Assembly: GCF_000379625.1 (NCBI RefSeq)
Contig: NZ_KB903217.1
Coordinates: 823,816-887,815 of the forward strand
Source of the DNA: Actinomycetospora chiangmaiensis DSM 45062
GTDB lineage: Bacteria > Actinomycetota > Actinomycetes > Mycobacteriales > Pseudonocardiaceae
DNA: 64,000 nucleotides
Direction: 5' to 3'
Part shown: positions 16,323 to 26,507 of the stretch, one piece after another
How positions within the stretch are numbered: the first letter of the stretch is position 1
Layout: every line of letters starts with the position of its first letter
Translations under genes and position numbers: made by a program
Notes under the pieces: generated by a model
Database searches by the model: none
Told to the model about the DNA's origin: nothing
Seen by the model: the letters and a program-made list of their open reading frames with translations, nothing else

Positions 16323-16351
16323 AGCCTAGTCCGGCTCCGCGCGCGTGTCAG
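16323..16351 (-). promoter_or_regulatory. Promoter of the chorismate mutase leader
   Basis: On the minus strand, CTGACA (16351-16346) and TAGGCT (16328-16323) are separated by exactly 17 bases, close to the principal actinobacterial sigma consensus TTGACA/TANNNT. The predicted start is at or next to the GTG of the leader peptide at 16315. It lies in the interval shared with divergent pcrA. Confidence 0.75.
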
Positions 16352-16412
16352 CAGCACGGGTCGTCCGAGGAGGCCCCGGGCCGTCGGGGGTGCCGGGTAG
16401 CGTGGCGAGGCG

Positions 16413-18944
16413 ATGAGTAGCACTGACACCGGGTCGTCCCGGACGTCCCGTCCGAGCGCCGCGGCCGGTCTCGCCGCACGGCTGGCCGGGGCCGCGGGCA
16501 CCACGGCGCTGCGCCGGACCGGTGAGGGGCGCGGGGCCGACGACCAGCCGGGCCACCCGCCGTCGGGACGGCCGTCGTCGGACCGGGCGGAGCGGCGGGA
16601 CGACCGCGGGCAGCAGCTGCTCGAGGGGATGAACCCGCAGCAGCGCGAGGCCGTGACGCACAGCGGGTCGCCGCTGCTCATCGTCGCCGGCGCGGGCTCC
16701 GGCAAGACGCGCGTGCTCACCCACCGGATCGCCTACCAGCTCGCCCACGGCGCGCACCCCGGCCAGATCCTCGCGATCACGTTCACCAACAAGGCCGCCG
16801 CCGAGATGCGCGAGCGGGTCGCGGCCCTCGTCGGGCGCCGGGCCAACGCGATGTGGGTGTCGACCTTCCACTCGATGTGCGTGCGCATCCTGCGCCGCGA
16901 GTACAAGCACCTCGACCTGTCGAGCACCTTCTCGATCTACGACGCGGACGATTCGCGGCGGCTCGTCGCCACGATCACCAAACAGCTCGACCTCGACCCG
17001 AAGCGCTTCCCGCCGCGGGGCCTGCTCGGGCAGATCAGCGCGTGGAAGAACGAGCTGACCGACCCGGTGACGGCGGCCGAGGCCGCGGGGAACGACTACG
17101 AGCGGCGCTGCGCCGAGGTGTTCGCGGCCTACCAGCAGCGGCTCCAGGAGTCGAACTCGCTGGACTTCGACGACCTGATCGCGCGCACGGTCGACCTGCT
17201 GCAGCGGTTCCCCGACGTCGCGGAGCACTACCGCCGGCGGTTCCGGCACGTGCTCGTCGACGAGTACCAGGACACCAACCACGCGCAGTACGCGCTGGTG
17301 CGGGCCCTGGCGAGTGGGTCCCCCGACGGCTCGGTGCCGCCCGCGGAGCTGTGCGTGGTGGGCGACGCCGACCAGTCGATCTACGCCTTCCGCGGCGCCA
17401 CGATCCGCAACATCATCGAGTTCGAGCGGGACTACCCCGAGGCGCGCACCATCCTGCTGGAGCAGAACTACCGCTCCACGCAGATGATCCTCACGGCGGC
17501 CAACGGGGTCATCGCCCGCAACCCCGACCGCCGGGACAAGCGGCTGTGGACCGACCAGGGCGACGGCGAGAAGATCGTCGGCTACGTCGCGGACAACGAG
17601 CACGACGAGGCCGCCTTCGTCGCGGCGGAGATCGACCGGCTCGTCGACGGCGGCGAGGTGCGCTTCGGCGAGGTCGCGGTCTTCTACCGGACCAACGCGC
17701 AGTCCCGCGTGTTCGAGGACGTGTTCGTCCGCCTCGGCATGCCGTACAAGATCGTCGGCGGCGTGCGGTTCTACGAGCGCCGCGAGGTCCGTGACGCGCT
17801 CGCCTACCTCAAGGTGCTCTCCAACCCGGAGGACACCGTCTCGCTGCGCCGGATCCTCAACGTCCCGAAGCGCGGGATCGGCGACCGCGCGGAGGCCGTC
17901 GTGGCCGACCACGCCGAGCGCGAGCACGTCACCTTCGCGGCCGCGCTGCGGCGGGCGGCGGCCGGTGAGGTGCACGGGCTGGCCACGCGGTCGCAGCGCA
18001 ACATCGCCGACTTCGTCGAGATGATGGACGCGCTGGCCGCCGGGGTGGCCGGGGGTCAGGAGGTCGCCGACACCCTCGACGCGGTCCTCGACATGTCGCG
18101 CTACCGCGCCGAGCTGGAGAACTCCGAGGACCCGCAGGAGCAGTCGCGGCTGGAGAACCTCACCGAGCTCGTCAGCGTCGCCCGCGAGTTCGTGGGTGAC
18201 GCGCGGGCCAACGCCGCGGTGGCCGAGGCCGCCCAGGCCGACGGGGCGGCGGAGGTCCCGGCCGGGGTGGTGGTGGCCGCCGACGACGCCACCGACCCCG
18301 GCTCGCTGGAGGCCTTCCTCGAGCGGGTCTCCCTCGTGGCGGACGCCGACTCGATCCCCGACGGCGGGGACGGCGTGGTCACGCTGATGACGCTCCACAC
18401 CGCGAAGGGCCTGGAGTTCCCCGTCGTGTTCTGCACGGGATGGGAGGACGGCGTCTTCCCCCACCAGCGCGCCCTGGCCGACCCCGCGGAGCTCTCCGAG
18501 GAGCGCCGCCTCGCCTACGTCGGCATCACCCGCGCCCAGCAGCGGCTCTACCTCTCCCGCGCGCTCATGCGCTCCGCGTTCGGGCAGCCCCAGGCCAACC
18601 CGCCGTCGCGGTTCCTCGACGAGGTGCCCGCCGAGGTCGTCGACTGGCGGCGCTCCGCGCCCGAGCGGTCCGCGCCGTCCGCGTCGACCGGGTTCGGGTC
18701 CGGGCGCACGTGGGGGCGTGACCTCACCGGCTCCCGGTCGCGCCCGTCGCCGATGCGGTCGGCCTCGAGCGCTCCGGCGCTCTCGCTCGAGGTGGGCGAC
18801 CGGGTCAGCCACGACAAGTACGGGCTCGGCCTGGTCACCGTGGTCGACGGGGTGGGCAGCAAGCAGACCGCGACGATCGACTTCGGCTCGTCGGGCACCG
18901 TGCGCCTGATGCTCATAGGCGGCGTGCCGATGCAGAAGCTGTAG
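16413..18944 (+). CDS. pcrA: UvrD/PcrA-type superfamily 1A DNA helicase
   Basis: An 843-residue ATP-dependent 3'-5' helicase (UvrD1 of mycobacteria, Rv0949) used in nucleotide excision repair and replication restart. After a 70-residue disordered N-terminal extension come motif Q/I (MNPQQREAVTH, VAGAGSGKTRVL, Walker A about residue 92), motif II in VDEYQDTN (about 284), QNYRSTQ, motif V (TLHTAKGLEFP) and motif VI (YVGITRAQQRLYL). The C terminus has the Tudor-like region GDRVSHDKYGLGLVTVVDG that binds RNA polymerase or Ku in relatives. A TAGCGT hexamer ends 9 bases before the ATG. Confidence 0.96.
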   Translation: MSSTDTGSSRTSRPSAAAGLAARLAGAAGTTALRRTGEGRGADDQPGHPPSGRPSSDRAERRDDRGQQLLEGMNPQQREAVTHSGSPLLIVAGAGSGKTRVLTHRIAYQLAHGAHPGQILAITFTNKAAAEMRERVAALVGRRANAMWVSTFHSMCVRILRREYKHLDLSSTFSIYDADDSRRLVATITKQLDLDPKRFPPRGLLGQISAWKNELTDPVTAAEAAGNDYERRCAEVFAAYQQRLQESNSLDFDDLIARTVDLLQRFPDVAEHYRRRFRHVLVDEYQDTNHAQYALVRALASGSPDGSVPPAELCVVGDADQSIYAFRGATIRNIIEFERDYPEARTILLEQNYRSTQMILTAANGVIARNPDRRDKRLWTDQGDGEKIVGYVADNEHDEAAFVAAEIDRLVDGGEVRFGEVAVFYRTNAQSRVFEDVFVRLGMPYKIVGGVRFYERREVRDALAYLKVLSNPEDTVSLRRILNVPKRGIGDRAEAVVADHAEREHVTFAAALRRAAAGEVHGLATRSQRNIADFVEMMDALAAGVAGGQEVADTLDAVLDMSRYRAELENSEDPQEQSRLENLTELVSVAREFVGDARANAAVAEAAQADGAAEVPAGVVVAADDATDPGSLEAFLERVSLVADADSIPDGGDGVVTLMTLHTAKGLEFPVVFCTGWEDGVFPHQRALADPAELSEERRLAYVGITRAQQRLYLSRALMRSAFGQPQANPPSRFLDEVPAEVVDWRRSAPERSAPSASTGFGSGRTWGRDLTGSRSRPSPMRSASSAPALSLEVGDRVSHDKYGLGLVTVVDGVGSKQTATIDFGSSGTVRLMLIGGVPMQKL

Positions 18945-19068
18945 GAGCGGCGCTCGCGCACGTGGCTGCCGTGCCGCGCGTGCGGTTGCCGGTCGCCCGA
19001 CCGGCGGGTAGGTCTGGAGGGACGCGGTCCGATTTCGCGCCGCCGTTCGACGATCCCCCGGGAGCGCA

Positions 19069-19878
19069 GTGGACCACCACGACGACGAGGGACTCTTCGG
19101 GCCCGGGTCGGTGACCTGGCGGGTGCACGTCGAACCGGTGCTGTGGATCGCCGGTATGCGGGCGCTGCTGCTGCAGTCGCTGCACCCCCGCGTGATGCGC
19201 GGGACCTACCAGAACTCGGCGCTGTTCGACCCGAAGAAGGCCTGGCCGCGGTTCCAGCGCACGGTCGAGTTCGTGGGCACCCGCACCTTCGGCAGCACCG
19301 CCGAGATCGAGGCCGTCGCGGGGCGGGTGCGCCGGCTGCACACCACCCTCCGCGGGCACGACCCCGACGGGACCCCGTTCCGGCTCGACGATCCCGAGCA
19401 CCTGCTCTGGGTGCACGTCTGCGAGATCGACTCCTACGTCGACGTGGCCCGGCGGGCGGGGGTGCTCGACGACGCGGACGCCGACACCTACGTGGCCGAG
19501 AACGTGCGCGCGGCCGAGGTGGTCGGGCTCGACCCGGCGATCGTGCCGGCCACGCGCGCGGAGACGGCGGCCTACTTCCGGCGGATGCGGCCCGGACTGC
19601 GGATGACCGACGAGGCGCGGCTCGGCGTCGGCGGGCTGCTGCGCCCGCAGCCGGACGCGCCGGCCGGAATCGCCGTCGCGCTGTCGACGATCGCCGGGCT
19701 GGCGCTCGGCACGTTGCCCCGGTGGGCCCGCCGGATGTACGGGCTGCCCGGCCTGCCCACCACGGACGCGGCCACCACGGTCGCGCTGCGCCTCACCCGC
19801 GGCGCGACGACCCTGCTGCCCGACCCCCCGATGCCGCCCCGGGCCGCCCGGGCGCGGGAACTGGTCCGCAGCGCCTGA
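19069..19878 (+). CDS. Oxygenase MpaB family (DUF2236) protein
   Basis: A 269-residue alpha-helical protein of the family that includes fungal MpaB and rubber oxygenase Lcp. Conserved stretches are LLLQSLHPRVMRGTYQNS, FQRTVEFVGTRTFGS and WVHVCEIDSYV; His in the first and third are probable haem or metal ligands. GTG 19069 follows GGGAGCGC. Substrate unknown. It stands alone between pcrA and the M23 peptidase, and is an insertion relative to the mycobacterial order. Confidence 0.85.
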   Translation: MDHHDDEGLFGPGSVTWRVHVEPVLWIAGMRALLLQSLHPRVMRGTYQNSALFDPKKAWPRFQRTVEFVGTRTFGSTAEIEAVAGRVRRLHTTLRGHDPDGTPFRLDDPEHLLWVHVCEIDSYVDVARRAGVLDDADADTYVAENVRAAEVVGLDPAIVPATRAETAAYFRRMRPGLRMTDEARLGVGGLLRPQPDAPAGIAVALSTIAGLALGTLPRWARRMYGLPGLPTTDAATTVALRLTRGATTLLPDPPMPPRAARARELVRSA

Positions 19879-19889
19879 GCCGGACGCGG

Positions 19890-19937
19890 ACGAGCGGGCC
19901 GTTGGTCACGGTAGATCGTGACGAACGGCCCGTTCGT
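19890..19937. terminator. Bidirectional inverted repeat between convergent genes
   Basis: Arms ACGAGCGGGCCGTTGGTCACG and CGTGACGAACGGCCCGTTCGT pair at 19 of 21 positions around loop GTAGAT. The right arm is itself palindromic (ACGAACGGCCCGTTCGT). It sits between the DUF2236 gene and the convergent M23 peptidase gene, 16 bases from the latter's stop, and can serve both strands. Confidence 0.65.
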
Positions 19938-19953
19938 AGCGAACGGGGTGGGT

Positions 19954-21027
19954 CTAGTCGGCCGCCGCGCCGAGGGAGATCCCGCGCTCCGCGAGCCAGG
20001 GCAGCGGGTTGATCTTCGCGCCGTCCGGGGTCCACACCTCGAAGTGCAGGTGCGGGCCGGTGGACTGGCCGCGGTTGCCGATCTCGGCGATCTCCTCGCC
20101 GGCCTTCACCTGCTGCCCCTCGGTCACGAACGAGCGGTTGACGTGGCCGTAGACGTTGATGGTGCCGTCCTCGAGCTGCACCCGGACCCACATGCCGAAG
20201 CCGCTGGCCGGTCCGGACTCGACCACGGTGCCGTTCGCGACCGACACGATCGGCGTGCCGATGGCGTTCGCGATGTCGATGCCGCGGTGCGAGGTGCCCC
20301 AGCGGGCGCCGAAGCCGGAGGTGAAGCGGCCCTCGGCGGGCTTGACGAACTGCGGGGCGCGGGCCGCCGCCTCCCGGGCCGTCGCCGCGTCCGCGGCCTG
20401 GCGGGCCTTCGACAGCGACGACACCTGGCTCGGCGCGGTGGGTGCCGGGGCGACCGCCATGACGCCGGTGGTGGCGGCGTCCAGCGCGCTCGACGCGGCG
20501 GCCGGGGAGGCGGCGGCCGCGCCGGGGACGGCGGCGGTCGAGCTCCCGGCGGAGAGGGCGAGGTCGGCCTGCGTCTCCCCGGTCGGCGCGTCCAGGCCGT
20601 GCGAGACGACGCTGTGGCCGGCCGTGGCCAGCGCGCCGGCCGCGACCGCGGCGACGGCGAGGCGCCCCGTCAGCGGGGTGGTCGCGCGCCGGTGGCCGTG
20701 GGAGGGACCGGGAGCCCCGGCCGGGGACGGACGGAGGCCGCCGGGCGCCCGGGCGGGCAGGGCCGGGGCGCGTCCACCGGAGACGGAGCGCAGCGGAGCC
20801 CGACCGTCGGCCGAGCCGCCGACGAAGGCCGCGGAGCGGCCGACGTCGACCGGGCGGGGTGCCGGGCGGGCGGGGACGAACCGGGGACCGGCGCCGAGGA
20901 GGCCGGGGCCTCCCGCGCCCGCGAGTGCGGGCACGCCGAACCCGGCGAGTCCGCCGGTCAGGGGAGCGAAGGGGGAGCGGAGCGACGGGGAGTCGGCCTG
21001 GCCGCGGGGGGAGCTGTGACGCGCCAC
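19954..21027 (-). CDS. M23 (LytM) peptidoglycan endopeptidase
   Basis: A 357-residue protein; GTG 21027 is preferred because GAAAGG lies 8 bases upstream. The first 120 residues are Pro/Arg/Ala-rich and cytosolic. One hydrophobic helix (about 121-142) then a Ser/Thr/Ala linker lead to the M23 domain at about 232-345. Zinc ligands are visible in SHRGIDIA and GPHLHFEVW, with a further motif NVYGHVN. All ligands are present, so it should cut peptide cross-links in the wall. Equivalent of Rv0950c by position. No c-di-AMP riboswitch is recognisable upstream. Confidence 0.92.
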   Translation of the reverse strand: MARHSSPRGQADSPSLRSPFAPLTGGLAGFGVPALAGAGGPGLLGAGPRFVPARPAPRPVDVGRSAAFVGGSADGRAPLRSVSGGRAPALPARAPGGLRPSPAGAPGPSHGHRRATTPLTGRLAVAAVAAGALATAGHSVVSHGLDAPTGETQADLALSAGSSTAAVPGAAAASPAAASSALDAATTGVMAVAPAPTAPSQVSSLSKARQAADAATAREAAARAPQFVKPAEGRFTSGFGARWGTSHRGIDIANAIGTPIVSVANGTVVESGPASGFGMWVRVQLEDGTINVYGHVNRSFVTEGQQVKAGEEIAEIGNRGQSTGPHLHFEVWTPDGAKINPLPWLAERGISLGAAAD

Positions 21028-21272
21028 AACCAACCTTTCCGCAGGTCGGGGCCGGACGCGGACGGCGGTGGCGTGGGGGCGCCGGACGGATCGTCGGGGT
21101 CGATCCGTGAGCCGTTCGTGACCGCACCGTGATGCTGGACGACCGGACGGTGTCACGGAACCCCAAGCGCGGGCAAACGGCTACCCGTGAAACACCCAGC
21201 TGGCACGCCGTGTGCGCGGTCGTGCGCGCCGAGCGGTCCTCACGCGGACGGGTGACGCGGTCGGCCGGGTTG

Positions 21273-22214
21273 TCAGCCCGCGACGGCGGCGACCGACGCG
21301 ACCCGCTCGCGGGGCGAGCGCGTGCGGCCGAGCCGGCAGGCCACGAGGTGGACGACCTGGGGGTCGATCGTCATCGCCATGTGCCCGACGTGGTCGAGCC
21401 GGACGTTCTCCACCTGCAGGTCCGGGTGCTCGAGCCGCGCGTTGCGCTGCGGGATGATCAGCTGGTCCATGCGGCTCCACACCGCGAGGAAGCGGGTGGC
21501 GCACCCGGGGGCCGGCTCCTCGAGCTCGCGCAGCAGCTCCGAGCCCGGCTGGAGCTGGCGCGGGACGAGCGTGGGCGGCAGCAGGTGCGCGATGGCCGAC
21601 CCGCGGTGCGGGCTGCCGAGGGTCACGAGGGTGTCCACGCGGGCGTCGCCGCCGAGCCGCTGCACGTAGTAGCGCGAGATCAGGCCGCCGAGCGAGTGCC
21701 CGACGATGTGCACGCGGTCGGCGCCGGAGACCGCACACAGCCGCTCGACGTGGTCGCCGAGGTCGCGGGCCGCGGTGCGGATGTCGCCGGTGAGGGCGAC
21801 GAGCGGGCTGTAGTTGACGGCCTGGACGGTGCCGTGGCCGCGGCGGCGCAGGGTGCGCGCGAGGTAGTGGAAGATCGAGCGGTTGTCGACGATGCCGTGC
21901 ACGAGGATCACCGGCGTGCTCGACCCGTCGAGGTCGGACACCAGCAGCGACCGCTCGGTGGGGGTGAGCGTGTCGGTGCGGTGGTGGGCGTGCACCCCGC
22001 CCGGGCGCAGGGCCTCGTCGAGCAGGCCCCACGGGTAGACCGATAGGTGCACCGCCGTGTAGGCGAGCTCGACCGCGAGGCCCCGGACGCCGGCGGGGAC
22101 GCCGACGGTGCGCGCGGCGTAGGACAGCGCGCCCCACGCCTGGTGCGCCATCGCGGCCAGGGAGCCGGTGGGGCCCGTCGCCGGCGCTGGCGACGTAACC
22201 GCGGTCACGTCCAT
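21273..22214 (-). CDS. Alpha/beta-hydrolase, lipase-like
   Basis: A 313-residue hydrolase. Oxyanion region VILVHGIVDNRSIFHY, nucleophile elbow IVGHSLGGLISRYYVQ, acid in VWSRMDQLI and a late His in LDHVGHMAM make up a full catalytic set. The N terminus has hydrophobic helices but no clear signal peptide. It resembles triacylglycerol lipase/PGAP1-like actinobacterial proteins. The promoter is unusual: on the minus strand GCGACA and TAACGT are 17 bases apart and TAACGT ends 7 bases before ATG 22214, predicting a leaderless transcript. Confidence 0.87.
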   Translation of the reverse strand: MDVTAVTSPAPATGPTGSLAAMAHQAWGALSYAARTVGVPAGVRGLAVELAYTAVHLSVYPWGLLDEALRPGGVHAHHRTDTLTPTERSLLVSDLDGSSTPVILVHGIVDNRSIFHYLARTLRRRGHGTVQAVNYSPLVALTGDIRTAARDLGDHVERLCAVSGADRVHIVGHSLGGLISRYYVQRLGGDARVDTLVTLGSPHRGSAIAHLLPPTLVPRQLQPGSELLRELEEPAPGCATRFLAVWSRMDQLIIPQRNARLEHPDLQVENVRLDHVGHMAMTIDPQVVHLVACRLGRTRSPRERVASVAAVAG

Positions 22215-22343
22215 GAGAGGGACGTTAGGCGACGTTCACCGGCGTGTCGCCCCGAACGCCACAACAGATCGATCCAGAGTCGATCTCGTCGCACCGGCGG
22301 GTGTGCGCGGGTCCCGATCGGGTACCAGCATAGTCTGCGCTCG

Positions 22344-24170
22344 ATGACGGCGTCACGAGCCGAGCCGCGGCCGAGCCCGCCCGGGCCCGCCGCGCAGGCG
22401 GCCACCCGACGGGTCGACGGGGCGTGGTGGACGGCTGCGTCCTGCGTGACCGTGGCCGCCGTCCTGCGCGTCCTCGTCGCCGTGCTCGCGCCGGGCGCCA
22501 TCGGCGCGCCGACCCGGGCGGCCGGGATCCTGGCCCCCGTCGTGGCCGTCGTCGCGGCGCTCGCGCCGGGCCTCGCGACCCGGCGGGCCGGGCGCACCCC
22601 CGGTGCGGCCTCGCTCGCGGCCCCGGCGGCACTCGGCGTCCTCGGCCTGGGCGGCCTGCTCGTCGACCTCACCCTGCTCGTCGACCCCGTCGCGGCCGCC
22701 CGGCCCGACCTGCTGCCCTCCGGCATCTCCGTCCTGCCCGCGCCGCTCGCCACCCTGCTGGTCGTGGCCGACGTCGTCCTCCTGGTCGCCGCGGTCGTCG
22801 CCGGCCGGGGCCTGGTCGCGTTGGGCCGCGAGGGCGGCGCGGCCGTCCTCGGCGGCCACCCGCCCGGCGCCCTGGTCCGCCCGGTGGCGGGCGCGGTGCT
22901 GGCCGCGGCGGGGATCGCGGCCGCCCCGTTCAGTGTCGACGGGTCGCTCAGCGGGTTCGCGCCGCACGCGGTCCTCGACACCGCCCCACCCGCGGGGATC
23001 GGGGTGGCGCTGCTCGCGGTCGCGGTGGTCGCGGCCGCCGTGCTGCCCGGCCTGCGTCCCACCGACCCCGCCGCCGACCCGGAGACCGGGATGCGGGTCC
23101 GGCGGGCGGTCCACACCGCGCTCGGGGCGGGGGTGGTCGCCGCGGTGGCCCCCGTCGTCGCGGCGTCGATCTCCCGCGCCGGCCTCGACCTCTCACCCGG
23201 CGCCGTCCTCGCGGTGGCCGGCGCCCTGCTGCTCATCGGGGTGCCGGCCCGCACCGCGGTGCTGCGGTCCCGCGCGGCCGGGGTCGCGGCGCTGCTCACC
23301 GCCGGGGCGGCGCTCTTCGGCGCGCTGCTGCCCACCACGACCCTCGCGGGCAGCGAACCCGTCACCACCGGCACGGGCCTGCTGCTCCTCCCCGCCGCCG
23401 CGGTGCTCGCCCTGCCGGCCGCGCTCGTCGTCGTCGGGACCCCGCGCCTCGTCGTCCGGGCGCGTCCGACGCTCTCGGTCGCCTGGCTGACCGTGCCCTT
23501 CGCCGCCGGACCGGCCCTGGACGTCGTCCTCGGCGCCGTCGACAGCGCCGGGACGCCCGTCGTCGACCCCTCCGGGGCGTCGATCCCGGTGCCGACGACG
23601 GGGGTGGGGGTCGGCGCGGGGGGCTGGGCCGTCGTGGCCGCCCTCGTCCTCGCGGTGCTGACCGCCGTGCTCGCCGTCGGCGCCGGGTTCGCCGAGCGGC
23701 GCGACGTGGCGGGGGCCCGGGTCCCGCTGGGCGCGCGCCCGGCCGACGGGACCGACACCGTCGAGCCCGACCCGACGATGCTGCCGATGTGCGCGCTCGC
23801 GGCCGTGCTCGCCGTCCCGGGGTTCGGCGGCCCGCTCGCCCGCGACGCGCTCGCCGCGAACGCCGCGGGCGGCACCTGGCAGAACCCGGGTGCCGCGGCT
23901 TGGGGCTCCCTCGCGGGTGTGGTCGGCGTCGCGATCGCGGTGCTGCTCGCCCCGCGGGCCCGTCCCGCGCGGGCGCTGGCCCTGCTCGCGGCGGCCGGGG
24001 CGCTGCTCGTCGTCCGGCTCTCGGCGCTGGTGCTGACTCCGCCCCGGCCGGGTGAGAGCGTCGGGATCGGGACCTGGGCGGCGATCGTCTGCCTGGTGGT
24101 CAGCCTCGGCGCGGCCGTGGTGTCGGTGATGCAGATCCGCGATCGCGACACCGAGGACGACGGGCCCTGA
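22344..24170 (+). CDS. Polytopic membrane protein, unknown function
   Basis: A 608-residue protein rich in Ala, Val and Leu with roughly 14 to 16 hydrophobic segments and short loops. I see no motif of a known transporter or enzyme. ATG 22344 is chosen because a TAGTCT -10 hexamer (22331-22336) ends exactly 7 bases before it and the start is just after a short polar N terminus (MTASRAEPRP). It is divergent from the lipase-like gene and lies 193 bases before sucC on the same strand. Confidence 0.7.
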   Translation: MTASRAEPRPSPPGPAAQAATRRVDGAWWTAASCVTVAAVLRVLVAVLAPGAIGAPTRAAGILAPVVAVVAALAPGLATRRAGRTPGAASLAAPAALGVLGLGGLLVDLTLLVDPVAAARPDLLPSGISVLPAPLATLLVVADVVLLVAAVVAGRGLVALGREGGAAVLGGHPPGALVRPVAGAVLAAAGIAAAPFSVDGSLSGFAPHAVLDTAPPAGIGVALLAVAVVAAAVLPGLRPTDPAADPETGMRVRRAVHTALGAGVVAAVAPVVAASISRAGLDLSPGAVLAVAGALLLIGVPARTAVLRSRAAGVAALLTAGAALFGALLPTTTLAGSEPVTTGTGLLLLPAAAVLALPAALVVVGTPRLVVRARPTLSVAWLTVPFAAGPALDVVLGAVDSAGTPVVDPSGASIPVPTTGVGVGAGGWAVVAALVLAVLTAVLAVGAGFAERRDVAGARVPLGARPADGTDTVEPDPTMLPMCALAAVLAVPGFGGPLARDALAANAAGGTWQNPGAAAWGSLAGVVGVAIAVLLAPRARPARALALLAAAGALLVVRLSALVLTPPRPGESVGIGTWAAIVCLVVSLGAAVVSVMQIRDRDTEDDGP

Positions 24171-24363
24171 CGCGGGCGGCGTGGGCCCAGTGTGGCGGGG
24201 GTCGCCCCCGGTGCCCGGTCCCACGCGGCGACACGCCGCTAGGGTCGCCCTCGCCGCCCCTGAAGTCGCCGTCGAGCAGATCACCGCCGTCCGTGCGACC
24301 CGCGGGGGCCACCGCCGGAGTCCACCGACGGATGCTGCCGGTCAGTGATGGAGGAGTTCACGA

Positions 24364-25539
24364 GTGGACCTGTACGAGTATCAGGCGAAGGACCTCTTCG
24401 CCGCCCACGGGGTCCCGGTGCTGCCGGGCCGCACCGTCGACACGGCGTCGGACGCCGAGGCCGCCGCGGGTGAGATCGGCGGCGCCGTCGTCGTCAAGGC
24501 CCAGGTGAAGACCGGCGGCCGCGGCAAGGCGGGTGGCGTCAAGCTGGCCAAGGACCCGGCGGAGGCCAGGGAGAAGGCCGAGGCCATCCTCGGGCTGGAC
24601 ATCAAGGGCCACGTCGTCCACCGCGTGCTGGTGACCGAGGCGAGCGACATCGCGGAGGAGTACTACTTCTCCTTCCTGCTCGACCGTTCCAACCGCACCT
24701 TCCTCGCGATGTGCTCCGCCGAGGGCGGCATGGAGATCGAGGAGCTCGCCGTCGAGCGCCCCGAGGCCCTCGCCCGGGTGCCGATCGACGCGATCACCGG
24801 CGTCGACAAGGCCAAGGCGCAGGAGATCGTCTCGCAGGGCAACCTCCCCGACGCGGTGGCCGACGAGGCCGCCGACGTCATCGTCAAGCTGTGGGACACC
24901 TTCGTCGGCGAGGACGCCACGCTGGTCGAGGTGAACCCGCTGGTGCGCGACCCGCAGGACCGGGTCATCGCCCTCGACGGCAAGGTCACCCTCGACGAGA
25001 ACGCGGACTTCCGCCACGAGGCGCACGCCGCGCTCGTCGACGAGAGGACCGAGAACCCGCTCGAGGCGAAGGCCAAGGCCAAGGGCCTCAACTACGTCAA
25101 GCTCGACGACGGCCAGGTCGGCATCATCGGCAACGGCGCGGGTCTGGTCATGTCGACCCTCGACGTCGTCGCCTACGCCGGCGAGGCGCACGGCGGCATG
25201 AAGCCCGCGAACTTCCTCGACATCGGCGGCGGTGCGTCGGCCGAGGTCATGGCGGCCGGGCTCGACGTCATCCTCGGTGACGACGACGTCCGCAGCGTCT
25301 TCGTCAACGTCTTCGGCGGCATCACCGCGTGCGACGCGGTGGCCAACGGCATCGTCGAGGCGCTGAAGATCCTGGGCGACGACGCCACGAAGCCGCTGGT
25401 CGTGCGCCTCGACGGCAACAACGTCGAGGAGGGCCGGCGGATCCTCGCCGAGGCGAACCACCCGCTCGTCACCGTGGTGGGCACGATGGACGACGCGGCC
25501 GCGAAGGCCGCCGAGCTTGCCGCGAAGGCTGGTGCGTGA
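24364..25539 (+). CDS. sucC: Succinyl-CoA synthetase beta subunit
   Basis: A 391-residue ATP-grasp protein starting [19 protein letters not shown], the usual opening. It has [20 protein letters not shown] (nucleotide-binding region), EVNPLV and the C-terminal IGGGASAEV and [10 protein letters not shown] of the CoA-ligase fold. With SucD it converts succinyl-CoA to succinate with formation of ATP or GTP in the TCA cycle. GTG 24364 follows GGAGGAG. A TAGGGT hexamer at 24240-24245 may be its -10, giving a leader of about 110 bases. Length is normal. Confidence 0.97.
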   Translation: MDLYEYQAKDLFAAHGVPVLPGRTVDTASDAEAAAGEIGGAVVVKAQVKTGGRGKAGGVKLAKDPAEAREKAEAILGLDIKGHVVHRVLVTEASDIAEEYYFSFLLDRSNRTFLAMCSAEGGMEIEELAVERPEALARVPIDAITGVDKAKAQEIVSQGNLPDAVADEAADVIVKLWDTFVGEDATLVEVNPLVRDPQDRVIALDGKVTLDENADFRHEAHAALVDERTENPLEAKAKAKGLNYVKLDDGQVGIIGNGAGLVMSTLDVVAYAGEAHGGMKPANFLDIGGGASAEVMAAGLDVILGDDDVRSVFVNVFGGITACDAVANGIVEALKILGDDATKPLVVRLDGNNVEEGRRILAEANHPLVTVVGTMDDAAAKAAELAAKAGA

Positions 25540-25540
25540 G

Positions 25541-26422
<882 letters not shown>

Positions 26423-26443
26423 CCTCGGTCTGAGGCAGGCTGG

Positions 26444-26474
26444 GCCGACCGCGGGGACGATCTCCGCGGTCGGC
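26444..26474 (+). terminator. Terminator hairpin after sucCD
   Basis: GCCGACCGCGG and CCGCGGTCGGC form a perfect 11-bp stem around GGACGATCT, 22 bases after the sucD stop. There is no T-run, as is common in actinobacterial terminators. Confidence 0.75.
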
Positions 26475-26507
26475 TCGACGGCGTCGTCACCGCAGGAGGG
26501 CTCGTCC

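Noticed and set aside
16253-16720. A 155-codon protein on the minus strand opposite the pcrA start
   Set aside because: Upstream of the leader-peptide GTG the frame is the antisense of pcrA and has no coding character; only the last 20 codons are supported by a promoter and start.
21028-21272. c-di-AMP (ydaO-type) riboswitch before the M23 peptidase
   Set aside because: Such genes often carry one in Actinobacteria, but the conserved blocks of that riboswitch are not visible in the minus-strand leader; only a small GGATCG/CGATCC hairpin is present.
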